From: Acholoe squamosa
Taxonomy: Eukaryota; Annelida; Polychaeta; Phyllodocida; Polynoidae
Assembly: GCA_949317995.1 (NCBI GenBank)
Contig: OX439040.1
Span: 29,428,030-29,492,029 of the forward strand
Direction of reading: 5' to 3'
DNA length: 64,000 nucleotides
Below are positions 22,723 to 34,149 of the stretch, piece after piece; the stretch's first letter is position 1, and each line of letters begins with the position of its first letter. Position numbers and translations under genes: made by a program. The notes below the pieces were generated by a model, which was given only the letters and a program-made list of their open reading frames with translations, was not told where the DNA came from and searched no databases.

Positions 22723-22912
22723 CAGAGGGACTGTTCACTTGATTGTGTCACCCCCCCCCCCTATGTATACCATACCGATCCAGGGTAGTTGGAAGGTGGA
22801 AATGTCAGTGGGGCCATGTTGGTGACAGGGTATTTCAGGCCAGGGGGAAGTAGCTCAGGGGTAGAGCTTCCGCTTCGAAGTTGGAGGGTCTTGGGTTTGA
22901 GTCCTGGGTATA
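22723..22912 (+). mobile_element. tRNA-derived SINE, copy 2 (core 22844-22912)
   Basis: Direct copy of the upstream SINE, offset about 509-512 bases. It diverges right after box B (GGGTTTGAGTCC). The tandem arrangement suggests a local duplication and not two independent insertions. Confidence 0.7.
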
Positions 22913-23173
22913 TGTCTGCTCTATACCTTTTTACCTCGACACCGCGTCCCCTACCATGTATGTTTACAACAATGCATATGGCTACTCACTAGCTATAAGC
23001 CATCTATATATATATCACTCCACAGCCACCCACATATAGGGTGAGTGCTGGCCGAGGGAGTGAAAGTCAAGACCCTTACAAATAACTTATGGTCAGATTG
23101 ATATCACTCAACTCAAAAGTGCTTTCTGAGTGCAATTATCAAACCTCTCATATTAGCAGCATGGCTTCTTATT

Positions 23174-23351
23174 GGGGGCCATCCATGAATGCTGTCATGA
23201 CAAATTTGGCCATTTTTGACACCCCCCTCCCCCCCTCGTCACTTTGTTTTGCCAAATTTGCAATGCTGAAGGTATATGGAAAATTAATTCCGTCACGCCG
23301 AGCCGGACCCCCCCTCCCCCTCCAGCGTGACGTCATTTGTGGATGGCCCCT
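23174..23351. mobile_element. Small TIR element (GGGGCCATCCA ends)
   Basis: GGGGGCCATCCATGAATG at the left and CATTTGTGGATGGCCCC at the right, with TGACGTCA-like sequence next to them. 178 bases, non-coding. The ends resemble a widespread MITE type in invertebrates; no family name is claimed. Confidence 0.65.
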
Positions 23352-24046
23352 TGGCAGATTTATACACCTAATGCAAAGATGGAGGGTTCTTAGCATTTGT
23401 CTTAGGGGATTTAGTGAGGATCAATAAGAGCTCAGAAGACAAAGCACAACCACTGTAAAAGACAGTTGACTTTACATCCTCCTTCATTGATTACTTCCTA
23501 AGACAAATAGTGGCGTACAGCTGTCTACACCAAAATCGTTAACACGATATCATACGCTAAAGCAGCTAATCCACTGGACCAAAAATGGTTGGCGAATATT
23601 GAATATCATGATCATGACTGTTTTGATCAAACGAGCCGATCAAAATAGTGTTTTCTCTTGGTAAGAAAATATAGAAACCCATTTCAATCATGTCGCCATT
23701 TACGCAAGGGAGGCTACTTAAGCACTGCTTATACAAGAATAGCCCGTTTAATTGTTAGTCTACTGACTATACAGAGGACTCTTAAATGTTCTCAGTTAGA
23801 GTGCACACTGCATTGACTGATCAGGGTTTTGAAATATACATGGTTATACCACGATTCTGGCACTTCCGGTGGGTTTATATGCAGTTTAGCCGTGCATTAT
23901 TCTGCATATACCACACATGTGCATTTTTTGAAATTTTTGGTATATACTTTTTCGGGGTCAAGTTGGACTTAGAATATTTTTGGAAATTATGGCAGCTATA
24001 CAAAGTTAATCTAGCCATTTTCCATTGTGAAAAATCATGCCAACTC

Positions 24047-24112
24047 GTAGGAGAATTGAACCCCAGCCGCAGTGGAGGTAGGCGAAGACCTTAGCCATAG
24101 CGCCACACTGAA
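24047..24112 (-). mobile_element. Degenerate tRNA-like SINE fragment
   Basis: On the minus strand, TGGCGCTATGGCTAAGGTC (box A-like) and GGGGTTCAATTCTCC (box B-like) are 35-40 bases apart. Weakly conserved and not a working tRNA. Confidence 0.4.
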
Positions 24113-24747
24113 CGGTGATGAAATCCAATGCAAAAATAAATAAGTTCTAACCTGAGGTCCTAGTCCTATGTTTGCACTCAGTTTTCGTCTTGATTCCAAG
24201 CTTGTCATGTTATAATATCAAAATCCCAAGAAGTTTTCAATCCATAGAAGAGGAATGCATGCTAATTTTCTCCATTTTCTTCGATATAAATAAGAATCCA
24301 TTGATTTTTCTATCGTATGCGAGTCGCGGTGCAGCCATTCCCACCCTCCTCCTTGTCCGACAAAAGTGTGTCAGTGGCCCGGATGTGGATATAGGTCAAG
24401 TTCTCGTTGTACAAGAAAGACGCTGAAAATTTCGGACCGTTTTGGAAAATCAATGGATTCTTATTTATTTTGAATATATCGGACATAATACGTATGGAGG
24501 GATCATGTAGACTATCTAAGGATATGAACCTGTTAATTTCCCGATTTGTCATGGTTGGATTCAATACAAAATGTGTGTGTAAACACGGCGGTACCTCTCC
24601 CGGCAAGGAACAAAAAAATGGCTTCGCGCAGAGCGGCCACGGGCAGTATTGCTTGCACTTACAAAATATCTTCTCCTGGCTATATTCTGTGGATATCAAG
24701 TAAGAAATTAATACAAAATGGAGGAAATCGTGGTATAAACCTATTAG

Positions 24748-24854
24748 GTCATGGATATTGCAGCCCACAGGCCGTACACGCTGTATATACCCTCGCCGCT
24801 ACGCGGCTCGGGTATATACAGCGTGTACGGCCCTAGGGCTGCACTATCCATGAT
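24748..24854. mobile_element. 107-bp hairpin element with CTATTAG target duplication
   Basis: Near-perfect inverted repeat: the inner arms GCCGTACACGCTGTATATAC are exact and the outer arms CATGGATA(T/G)TGCAGCCC have a few mismatches. Flanked by CTATTAG at 24741-24747 and 24855-24861. It is present at the same place in the second tandem copy (26947-27053), so it inserted before the duplication. Confidence 0.7.
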
Positions 24855-25200
24855 CTATTAGCTTAATGTATGCTTTACGTAGAAGACTTAGGGGAATATA
24901 CTCTTCAGGGAGAAACCAGAGCGGAGTCACATTTTGGTGAAATGTATTGACTGCTGTACGGCTGTATGCATAGGAATATCCAGATCATCCATCAGAGAAG
25001 TAAAGGGTGGAAAAGACCAGAAACATACTACATAACCGTGCTAATGTGGTCCGGAAGCCACACCCCTGACAAATGTGGGTGTCCTGAAATAAAGTGATAC
25101 AGCAGATAACTTATGGCCAATAATTAGGTTAGAGATTGTTGGATTTAGGGGTTCTGTATTCATTCATTTCCCTCCACCCTTTCTTCCGGCTGTAGACTAA

Positions 25201-25263
25201 AGACCAAGTCCAGTGAAAGTGATGCAGGTCTGAAGTGAGCACCACTTTCACTGGACCTGGTCT
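25201..25263. repeat. 63-nt hairpin in each tandem copy
   Basis: 21-base arms pair at 20 of 21 positions (AGACCAAGTCCAGTGAAAGT with its mirror at 25243-25263) around a 21-base loop. Copies are at about 27400 and 28298. Size and shape resemble a microRNA precursor, but nothing here shows transcription. Confidence 0.5.
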
Positions 25264-25387
25264 AAATTGTTAATTAGACTAGTGCTGATTTGATCACTGT
25301 TTAGAATAAGAAACAATTCCAACAGAGTGCGACGGGGAACATAAAGGTCTTGCCTTTGTTCATCTTCCTTTCATATCTGCTACATTC

Positions 25388-25480
25388 ATTATATGTTCAT
25401 GACCCATACGCGACTTTCATTATATGTTCATGACCCATACGCGACTTTCATTATATGTTCATGACCCATACGCGACTTTT
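25388..25480. repeat. 31-bp direct repeats, three units
   Basis: CATTATATGTTCATGACCCA plus TACGCGACTTT, three times. The same triplet of units is in the other two tandem copies, with GCGAC, GTGAC and CCGAC variants. Confidence 0.9.
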
Positions 25481-26400
25481 TTTTAAAGATTACTGTAAAA
25501 TCAGTGTGGTAAGCGCAGATTAAGTGGTGTCGTTTGGTTATATCTAGTCAGTGCTGACGACTTTAGGTTCTTAGCGCATAGGTGCTTTACCACTGTTACT
25601 AGTTCTATACTAATACAGTTTTTTCTACTGCATCGGTGTTTAGTCGTCATACCTATCCCTTCCTATGATGCCACTTTGTTGCCTACTCTACTATTTCCAG
25701 CTAAAATGTAGATACAAGAGACATTTGGTCTCTGTGTATCGCCTTAAACCATTTACCTCATTTTTCTTTTAAGCCAGAACGAATTGTAAATCATTCAGGG
25801 CTTAACTATAAATATAGACAATGGCAGTTCCGGATTTTGAGATGGTCGAGCACACATTTTGGGTATAAAATGTACCTACTTAATTAATGGGTAGATAGAA
25901 CTGCAGTGAAATAATGAGCGAAGGAAATTACAACTGCAGTAAAGTGCTTGTTCCAAGGGGGTCCCCCAGCAAAATTTTGAATCCTAGAGGGTATTTGGTC
26001 CTTTTCTAGACCCCAATTTATTGACTGCTTTACTATCATTTACTACAAATTGGTTGTGACGGAGTGCAATTTCATCCTGAGGGTGGAATAAGCTTAACTG
26101 GGACTGGGGGTAAGGTTGGGGACCATCATTACCACTCTCATCCTGCTCTCATCCCCAGCCCCAGTATTGTCTCTATGCTCCACTAGTCCATTCTGATCCA
26201 TCTAGCCCTCAACGTCTGCCTCACCGGTATCTGGCTACAGCTGCCCCGAGTCGGCTCTAGGGTTTTCAGATATGCTCAGCCCTGATCATGTCTCTGCAAT
26301 ACTTGAATCTCTCAAACCGTCTCCACTTCACTTTTTGGATTGCACTTTTATTGCTATGCAATCTATTACACGGCGAAAGCACTACAGCGGAATCACTTCA

Positions 26401-28171
26401 CTCAGTTTTCGTCTTGATTCCAAGCTTGTCATGTTATAATATCAAAATCCCAAGAAGTTTTCAATCCATAGAAGAGGAATGCATGCTAATTTTCTCCATT
26501 TTCTTCGATATAAATAAGAATCCATTGATTTTTCTATCGTATGCGAGTCGCGGTGCAGCCATTCCCACCCTCCTCCTTGTCCGACAAAAGTGTGTCAGTG
26601 GCCCGGATGTGGATATAGGTCAAGTTCTCGTTGTACAAGAAAGACGCTGAAAATTTCGGACCGTTTTGGAAAATCAATGGATTCTTATTTATTTTGAATA
26701 TATCGGACATAATACGTATGGAGGGATCATGTAGACTATCTAAGGATATGAACCTGTTAATTTCCCGATTTGTCATGGTTGGATTCAATACAAAATGTGT
26801 GTGTAAACACGGCGGTACCTCTCCCGGCAAGGAACAAAAAAATGGCTTCGCGCAGAGCGGCCACGGGCAGTATTGCTTGCACTTACAAAATATCTTCTCC
26901 TGGCTATTGATACAAAATGGAGGAAATCGTGGTATAAACCTATTAGGTCATGGATATTGCAGCCCACAGGCCGTACACGCTGTATATACCCTCGCCGCTA
27001 CGCGGCTCGGGTATATACAGCGTGTACGGCCCTAGGGCTGCACTATCCATGATCTATTAGCTTAATGTATGCTTTACGTAGAAGACTTAGGGGAATATAC
27101 TCTTCAGGGAGAAACCAGAGCGGAGTCACATTTTGGTGAAATGCATTGACTGCTGTACGGCTGTATGCATAGGAATATCCAGATCATCCATCAGAGAAGT
27201 AAAGGGTGGAAAAGACCAGAAACATACTACATAACCGTGCTAATGTGGTCCGGAAGCCACACCCCTGACAAATGTGGGTGTCCTGAAATAAAGTGATACA
27301 GCAGATAACTTATGGCCAATAATTAGGTTAGAGATTGTTGGATTTAGGGGTTCTGTATTCATTCATTTCCCTCCACCCTTTCTTCCGGCTGTAGACTAAA
27401 GACCAAGTCCAGTGAAAGTGATGCAGGTCTGAAGTGAGCACCACTTTCACTGGACCTGGTCTAAATTGTTAATTAGACTAGTGCTGATTTGATCACTGTT
27501 TAGAATAAGAAACAATTCCAACAGAGTGTGACGGGGAACATAAATGTCTTGCCTTTGTTCATCTTCCTTTCATATCTGCTACATTCATTATATGTTCATG
27601 ACCCATACGCGACTTTCATTATATGTTCATGACCCATACGTGACTTTCATTATATGTTCATGACCCATACCCGACTTTTTTTTAAAGATTACTGTAAAAT
27701 CAGTGTGGTAAGCGCAGATTAAGTGGTGTCGTTTGGTTATATCTAGTCAGTGGTGACGACTTTAGGTTCTTAGCGCATAGGTGCTTTACCACTGTTACTA
27801 GTTCTATACTAATACAGTTTTTTCTACTGCATCGGTGTTTAGTCGTCATACCTATCCCTTCCTATGATGCCACTTTGTTGCCTACTCTACTATTTCCAGC
27901 TAAAATGTAGATACAAGAGACATTTGGTCTCTGTGTATCGCCTTAAACCATTTACCTCATTTTTCTTTTAAGCCAGAACGAATTGTAAATCATTCAGGGC
28001 TTAACTATAAATATAGACAATGGCAGTTCCGGATTTTGAGATGGTCGAGCACACGTTTTGGGTATAAAATGTACCTACTTAATTAATGGGTAGATAGAAC
28101 TGCAGTGAAATAATGAGCGAAGGAAATTACAACTGCAGTAAAGTGCTTGTTCCAAGGGGGTCCCCCAGCAA
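26401..28171. repeat. 2.2-kb tandem unit, copy 2 (3' part missing)
   Basis: Matches copy 1 at near identity, with about 27 bases missing near 26906. It breaks off at CCCCCAGCAAAATAAAGTG, where it joins the middle of a third copy. Confidence 0.85.
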
Positions 28172-29495
28172 AATAAAGTGAAATAAAGTGATACAGCAGA
28201 TAACTTATGGCCAATAATTAGGTTAGAGATTGTTGGATTTAGGGGTTCTGTATTCATTCATTTCCCTCCACCCTTTCTTCTGGCTGTAGACTAAAGACCA
28301 AGTCCAGTGAAAGTGATGCAGGTCTGAAGTGAGCACCACTTTCACTGGACCTGGTCTAAATTGTTAATTAGACTAGTGCTGATTTGATCACTGTTTAGAA
28401 TAAGAAACAATTCCAACAGAGTGCGACGGGGAACATAAAGGTCTTGCCTTTGTTCATCTTCCTTTCATATCTGCTACATTCATTATATGTTCATGACCCA
28501 TACGCGACTTTCATTATATGTTCATGACCCATACGTGACTTTCATTATATGTTCATGACCCATACGCGACTTTTTTTTAAAGATTACTGTAAAATCAGTG
28601 TGGTAAGCGCAGATTAAGTGGTGTCGTTTGGTTATATCTAGTCAGTGCTGACGACTTTAGGTTCTTAGCGCATAGGTGCTTTACCACTGTTACTAGTTCT
28701 ATACTAATACAGTTTTTTCTACTGCATCGGTGTTTAGTCGTCATACCTATCCCTTCCTATGATGCCACTTTGTTGCCTACTCTACTATTTCCAGCTAAAA
28801 TGTAGATACAAGAGACATTTGGTCTCTGTGTATCGCCTTAAACCATTTACCTCATTTTTCTTTTAAGCCAGAACGAATTGTAAATCATTCAGGGCTTAAC
28901 TATAAATATAGACAATGGCAGTTCCGGATTTTGAGACGGTCGAGCACACGTTTTGGGTATAAAATGTACCTACTTAATTAATGGGTAGATAGAACTGCAG
29001 TGAAATAATGAGCGAAGGAAATTACAACTGCAGTAAAGTGCTTGTTCCAAGGGGGTCCCCCAGCAAAATTTTGAATCCTAGAGGGTATTTGGTCCTTTTC
29101 TAGACCCCAATTTATTGACTGCTTTACTATCATTTACTACAAATTGGTTGTGACGGAGTGCAATTTCATCCTGAGGGTGGAATAAGCTTAACTGGGACTG
29201 GGGGTAAGGTTGGGGACCATCATTACCACTCTCATCCTGCTCTCATCCCCAGCCCCAGTATTGTCTCTATGCTCCACTAGTCCATTCTGATCCATCTAGC
29301 CCTCAACGTCTGCCTCACCGGTATCTGGCTACAGCTGCCCCGAGTCGGCTCTAGGGTTTTCAGATATGCTCAGCCCTGATCATGTCTCTGCAATACTTGA
29401 ATCTCTCAAACCGTCTCCACTTCACTTTTTGGATTGCACTTTTATTGCTATGCAATCTATTACACGGCGAAAGCACTACAGCGGAATCACTTCAC
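28172..29495. repeat. 2.2-kb tandem unit, copy 3 (5' part missing)
   Basis: Begins at the AAATAAAGTGATACAGC point of the unit (25089 in copy 1) and runs to the unit end TCACTTCACT, then enters unique sequence. Unequal exchange or a deletion across two copies explains the junction. Confidence 0.85.
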
Positions 29496-29959
29496 TTAGT
29501 CGTGCCGCATTGGGTGTCCCTGGTGCATCCACAGGCCGCTGTCTTCCCGTGGCAGCTTCCAGTGACTGAGCAGTGACAGCGGGGGGGGGGGGGGGGCTGG
29601 CGGCTGTCACTGATGGAGGAAATCAATAGGCACAATGGTACGCTGACACGATTGGATTTAGGACGATCTGGGGCTAACTGTTATAGGGTGGTGAGTGGAG
29701 GTGTGGGTGGGGACGGCAAGTGGGTGCCGTAAGTAGTATGGGGAAATAGGGACTGGACCTGCAGTCACCACCCACGGACCCCGCCATGGACATACTACAC
29801 ACCAAGCCACCCTTACAGCACCTTTTTTTTTAGAACGTCATGAACTGTCCAAGGAGATGTTTTCTGTCATATAATAATTTTCTTCTCTTCACAGAACTGG
29901 ATCTTCAGACACAGAATACATCAGTTTCATTCATATGAAAGTTTATGCAACCATGTATA
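29496..29959. other. Flank of the tandem array; G-run at 29580-29597
   Basis: No gene recognised. A run of about 17 G sits at 29580. A pyrimidine-rich stretch ending in TTCACAG at 29895 resembles a splice acceptor, but no convincing coding frame follows. Confidence 0.4.
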
Positions 29960-29964
29960 GGGCA

Positions 29965-30301
29965 GCAGAGGCGTAGGAAGTAAATTTTCATTGGGGGGAG
30001 GGGCAGTGGGGGCCCAACCTCAAATACCTTGAATTGTTGGCTCAAGCGCAATAGCGTCTATACATACCTTTATAAAATTTGTATAGAAATGTAATTTTTG
30101 ATCTGATTTGAGATCAAGGCCCCCATTTCCCCTATCCCATTATTATATCAATCTAATTTAAGATGCAAAGTTTAGCTTATTGTTCAAATCATTATGAATT
30201 CTTGGCAAATATTTTGGGGGGCCCAGACATACTCAGGCCCCACCTCCTTTATAATTGGGGGGCCCAGGCCCCCCCTGCCCCCCCTTTTCCTACGCCTCTG
30301 C
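29965..30301. mobile_element. TIR element (GCAGAGGCGTAGGAA ends) with GGGCA duplication
   Basis: Ends GCAGAGGCGTAGGAA and TTCCTACGCCTCTGC. Flanked by GGGCA at 29960-29964 and 30302-30306. G-rich next to the left end, C-rich next to the right. Same family as 61175-61326; the CAGRGGCG termini are hAT-like, though hAT duplications are normally 8 bp. Confidence 0.75.
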
Positions 30302-30751
30302 GGGCATAAGGATATGACAACACGAGTATACAAAGTTATTCAATCAGTACCCAGTTGAGAATAATTCACAAACGTTTTATCATTTGACTTGTTAATGTTA
30401 ATATATTTGTACTCTAGTCATTCTTATAGAACGGATACTGATAGTTGAAATAAAGAAGCCATACTGCAAATCTACAGCTTCTTCATTTTAACTATCCGTA
30501 TCTCTGATGTAGCTTACAATGCGGTACAAGGGAATCTGTGCCAATATGTTTCGTTTTATTGCATTGAGAATTCAGGTAGTCAATCAGGTACACCACCACT
30601 GCAGTGACCATTGGCCACCACAGGGACCACATATGTACGTTTTCCCCTGACCCCTCCCCCTCTTCCCTTCCTCCTATATGTCTATGGTTCCAGATGAGTA
30701 AGCCCAAGGATATAAGCAAGATCCAACTAGGGAGTACTGATATTAAGAGAG

Positions 30752-30875
30752 TAATGAATGGGATATCGGGCACCGAATTTGGTGTATCGTAGGATATTGA
30801 AACGAGTGGCTGTAGGTAACGAGTTTCAATATCCTATGATACACCACATGAGGTGCCCAATAGCCCATTCAATAA
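30752..30875. repeat. 124-bp hairpin
   Basis: The inner arms GGTGTATCGTAGGATATTGA and the mirrored TCAATATCCTATGATACACC differ at one position. The outer arms TGAATGGG...GGGCACC and GGTGCCC...CCCATTCA extend the stem to about 55 bases. Likely a small foldback-type element. Confidence 0.7.
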
Positions 30876-31007
30876 TGTTTTTATTACACAGTTAATCAAT
30901 AAAAAATTAATAAATAATATCAATAAATACAAGTTGAAAACAAAAATCATTCCCCTCCACCGGGACTCAAAGCCTGCCATAGTGTGTGTACACACGGCGA
31001 AAAAAAA

Positions 31008-31085
31008 CGTTCACCGGGACTCGTACCGCCTACCTGTAGAGGCTGAGCACAAAGCGCTACCCACTAGACCACCGGGTCTCACACC
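31008..31085 (-). mobile_element. tRNA-like SINE core
   Basis: On the minus strand, CCCGGTGGTCTAGTGGGTAG (box A region) and GGTACGAGTCCCGG (box B-like). It ends in the same CACCGGGACTC that also occurs at about 30958. A pseudo-tRNA head; no species-specific tRNA assigned. Confidence 0.5.
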
Positions 31086-31228
31086 TCAGCGCCCGGCAGC
31101 CGTTGGTTTGATACTGTGCGTGACTGGCCTGGTTATGGGTCAAGGTGCTGGACGCATTCACACTACACTACTGCTGGGTGGCTTTATATCATAGAGACCT
31201 GGTTCTAGCCAACCACTTCTCGTCAGTC

Positions 31229-31302
31229 CCTGTGGCGCATTGCATAGGGAGTTGGATTTGGGATCTGAGACTGCAGGTTCGACCCCTACCCTGGCCATGA
31301 AA
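31229..31302 (+). mobile_element. tRNA-like SINE core, second type
   Basis: TGTGGCGCATTGCATAGG (box A-like) and GGTTCGACCCC (exact box B) about 45 bases apart. Different from the SINE family at 22333 and 63502. Confidence 0.45.
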
Positions 31303-31362
31303 ATTTTGTGGGTTTTAACATGTAACATATAACATGTTAGGACATGTTAGGACATGTAAGGA

Positions 31363-31388
31363 GTGCTGATATCCATGGATATCAGCAC
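31363..31388. repeat. Perfect 26-bp palindrome
   Basis: GTGCTGATATCC followed directly by its mirror ATGGATATCAGCAC; all 13 pairs match. Preceded by three GGACATGT-type direct repeats. Confidence 0.8.
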
Positions 31389-31399
31389 ACCTAAGACCT

Positions 31400-32310
31400 T
31401 CAGTATCGACAGGTATCAGAACAGGAATATCCACAAAAAGCACCCAAAATCACAGAGGTCGTGTAATAACGATTGTTTAACAATGGGGAGGGTTGGTGGA
31501 TTTTCACACAGATGTATGAAACATCTTTCTTGACACCGCAGATTGGCTGTAATTTTGCCAGTAGTAGTGCCAGTAGACCCCTCTGTTGTGTAGTAATTGC
31601 TGGCTACCTACCCATCTAGTGCCGTGGAGTTCAAGTGAACTATTCCCCATGATATTGGGGACATGATACAGAAAGGTCATGCCTATGTCAATCATTCCCT
31701 GTTTCCACTCTTACTCACAAGGGAGCACCCTATCACCCCGATGTTTACCTCCTATACATATTCACGAAAGATCTGATTTGAAAATTTTCATCTTTCACCT
31801 GAAGAGGTTCTGCAAAAAAAAGATGTTTGAAACATAGACTGCGATTGGAGATCTCAAAGTCCCATCTATTGGAGTTCAAGTAAACTATTCCCCATCATAT
31901 GGGGAAAAATGTCATCACACATGGCCTGCGGGTACAGGGAACATAGCCATTCCAATTATATAACTTCCCCCTGATGGCCATCTTGGATCTGACAGAGGAT
32001 TTTGGGTAATCTCTTATCTTGCCCTCCACCCACAGAAAACAATGGCAATTGATAAGACTGATAAGCTGCCCTGCCTCTATCTTAATCACCTTGAGTACCT
32101 GTCCATTGTTTTAGGTGTATGGACGGGATTAGCCTGATAGGGAGACAATGGCTTGGTTTTACTCAGCCTGGATTATATGTGCCCTCTGAGAAAACCTTTC
32201 AAGTTTAATTTCTCTTGTATTTGAAGTACTAAGTCTATATAAAGCTTATATTCTTTAATTTTAAATTATATGCTATCCAAAGGTATAGACCTTTAAAATA
32301 TAGCCTCATA
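31400..32310. other. No feature recognised
   Basis: Contains two related short stretches, near 31625-31665 and 31865-31905, sharing GGAGTTCAAGT(G/A)AACTATTCC, so there is some old duplication. No gene seen. Confidence 0.4.
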
Positions 32311-32320
32311 TAGACTATTA

Positions 32321-32475
32321 GGAAGGGCCAACCAAAGTAAACTGTACAAAGAGGCCTGCTGCTGATCTAGCCCCGACTACATGAGCCACCTAGCTAATTT
32401 GTTTGGTACTAGCAATGGCTCTGTTCCCTATACAGCACTAGCATATTGCTAGTACTGAGGGAATCAGCTAGGTGG

Positions 32476-32539
<64 letters not shown>

Positions 32540-32595
32540 GGGAGCTAGGTCAACATTTGCCCTCTTTGTATAGTTTACTTTGATGGTCTCTTCCT
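32321..32595. mobile_element. TIR element containing a (TA)n microsatellite
   Basis: The left end GGAAGGGCCAACCAAAGTAA and the inverted right end (TTACTTTGATGGTCTCTTCC) match over about 35 bases, with ATTA on both sides. An inner inverted pair AGCCACCTAGCT / AGCTAGGTGGCT precedes a run of about 29 TA units at 32479-32536. Confidence 0.65.
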
Positions 32596-33148
32596 CATTA
32601 CCTGTAGGTATTTTCTAAAATTCCTATCTATGTATAGCAAATACTTCCAACTTTAACTAAATGTGCTTCAGATGTGTGAACAGTGGCTGATAAGAAATTT
32701 ACCCCGAATGCACTGCTGTAGAGTTGGGACCTACCCATGATGCAAAGCAAGATGGCGGCTTCCATGACCTGAAATATTAGTGCCCTATATGCCCTCAATC
32801 CCTGCAGGGTACCAACGAAGTAGTAATTCAGCTTTTTTACTCAGAACATGAACTTGTTTTGCCTCCTCCCCCATTGAGTGTTTTCTTTTGTTCCCCGACG
32901 ACCTACAACAACATCGACTTTGTAAATAATGAACTCTCCCCCAGGCAGTGATATATAAACACTAAACAATCTACCTCGGCTGTAGACACTCATATTGTGT
33001 AGTTAACTACAGACATCCATTTTACATGTGAGTAAACCCCTCCCCATATCACTGCTATTCACCCAGCATGCATGCACAGTTCACCTCCACTAGAATAAGG
33101 AGGAGTGGTTTAGATGAGGGCCGGATGCACACTGCGGTATGGAGGAGT
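32596..33148. other. No feature recognised
   Basis: No exon or repeat identified. Confidence 0.4.
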
Positions 33149-33424
33149 AAGGAAGTGATCATTTTTTAACAACAGGGGGGCCGACCCCCCCCCCCTCTTG
33201 ATGGGGCAAGATTGTTTTGACCCCCCCATAAGGGCCGAAAATCGTGTGCAAACAGGCCCTTTTACCCTATAGTAACGCGCAGGGTTTTCCACTTATTTTG
33301 ACCCCCATCAGAGGGGTTAAAAAAAAGTTCTGACCTCCCCGGTCAAGGGGTTGAAAAAATTCTGACCCCCCCCCTCAAACCCACCAGCCCCCCCCCCTGT
33401 TGTTAAAAAATGATCACTCCCTAA
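33149..33424. mobile_element. TIR element, GGGAGTGATCATT family, copy 1
   Basis: Inverted ends: AAGTGATCATTTTTTAACAA-CAGGGGGG at the left and CCCCCCTGTTGTTAAAAAATG-ATCACTCCC at the right. C-run and G-run interior with TGACCCCCC repeats. Related to 42730-42947 and, by its ends, to 51261-51457. Confidence 0.7.
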
Positions 33425-33634
33425 TGACAAGTCGCTGGTCGAAGGATGGGGCAGGCTACATGTGGATGCAGCAGGGGTGTTGGTAAGTGGAGGTAGGGTA
33501 CGTATTGAAGGGGCATGTAAAGTGGAGGGGGGGGGGGTCATCTAGTGCAATGCCTACCCAAACATCTCGGTAACCATGGTAACATTGAACTTCAGACTGA
33601 GGACGCCAAAGGCTGTCGTTTCTGTGTTCCATCT

Positions 33635-33950
33635 CCCGGGGGGCACTTAATTTTCCACTGACACGGGTGTGCGGCTGGACCTGTGACTACCCTTACCCTT
33701 TATGAGAGGGATTTTCATCAAAGATTATACTTGCTGAGAGGGATTTTTGCCAAAAGTAACCCTTGCTGAGAGGGATTTTTGCCAAAAGTACCCGTTGATG
33801 GCAGTGTTTTGGTGAAATTTCCGAAAATTGACACAAATTTTGTCGCATGAGAAAAAGTGACCCTTGGTGAGAGGGATTTCAGCCAAAAAGTGGCCTTGCC
33901 AGCCGCACACCCGTGTCCCCGACACATAGTGAGTGCCCCCCCCCCCCAGG
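33635..33950. mobile_element. TIR element (CCCGGGGGGCACTT ends) with internal tandem repeats
   Basis: CCCGGGGGGCACTT...ACACGGGTGTGCGGCTGG at the left is inverted at 33898-33950. The interior repeats GAGAGGGATTTTTGCCAAAA four or five times. The outer 14 bases match the right end of the element at 14108-14582, but the interior differs. Confidence 0.7.
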
Positions 33951-34149
33951 TTCCATCTTTATTGAAGTGGCCATCCTAATAACGACTATATCAGTTCAAT
34001 GGGAACCCAGTTTTACTTTGCCTATGTGCCTTGAGGAATGTGTCTTGGAGAATTGGCTTTTTGATTCCGTCTAGTGAACTGCCTGTCAGCTCTCCGTCAT
34101 GATGCAATGCATTAGGTGTATACATCTGTAGATGTCTGGCAAGACCCTC

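Larger units (their letters stand above)
24176..26400. repeat. 2.2-kb tandem unit, copy 1 (full length)
   Basis: Unit of 2225 bases. Copy 2 begins at 26401 with the same CTCAGTTTTCGTCTTGATTC. It holds a 107-bp hairpin (24748-24854), a 63-bp hairpin (25201-25263) and three 31-bp direct repeats (25388-25480). At 24618 an ATG in AAAAAATGGCT context opens about 30 codons, ending at a GTAAG near 24699. That could be a first exon, but copy 2 lacks the donor region, so support is weak. Confidence 0.85.

Noticed and set aside
24310..24768. 152-codon minus frame in the 2.2-kb unit
   Set aside because: Present in shorter form in copy 2, no domain, no start context, and crosses the hairpin element in part.
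29896..30470. Possible last exon: pyrimidine tract and CACAG at 29895, AATAAA at about 30449
   Set aside because: The following frames are short and unlike a protein, and a TIR element occupies most of the span.
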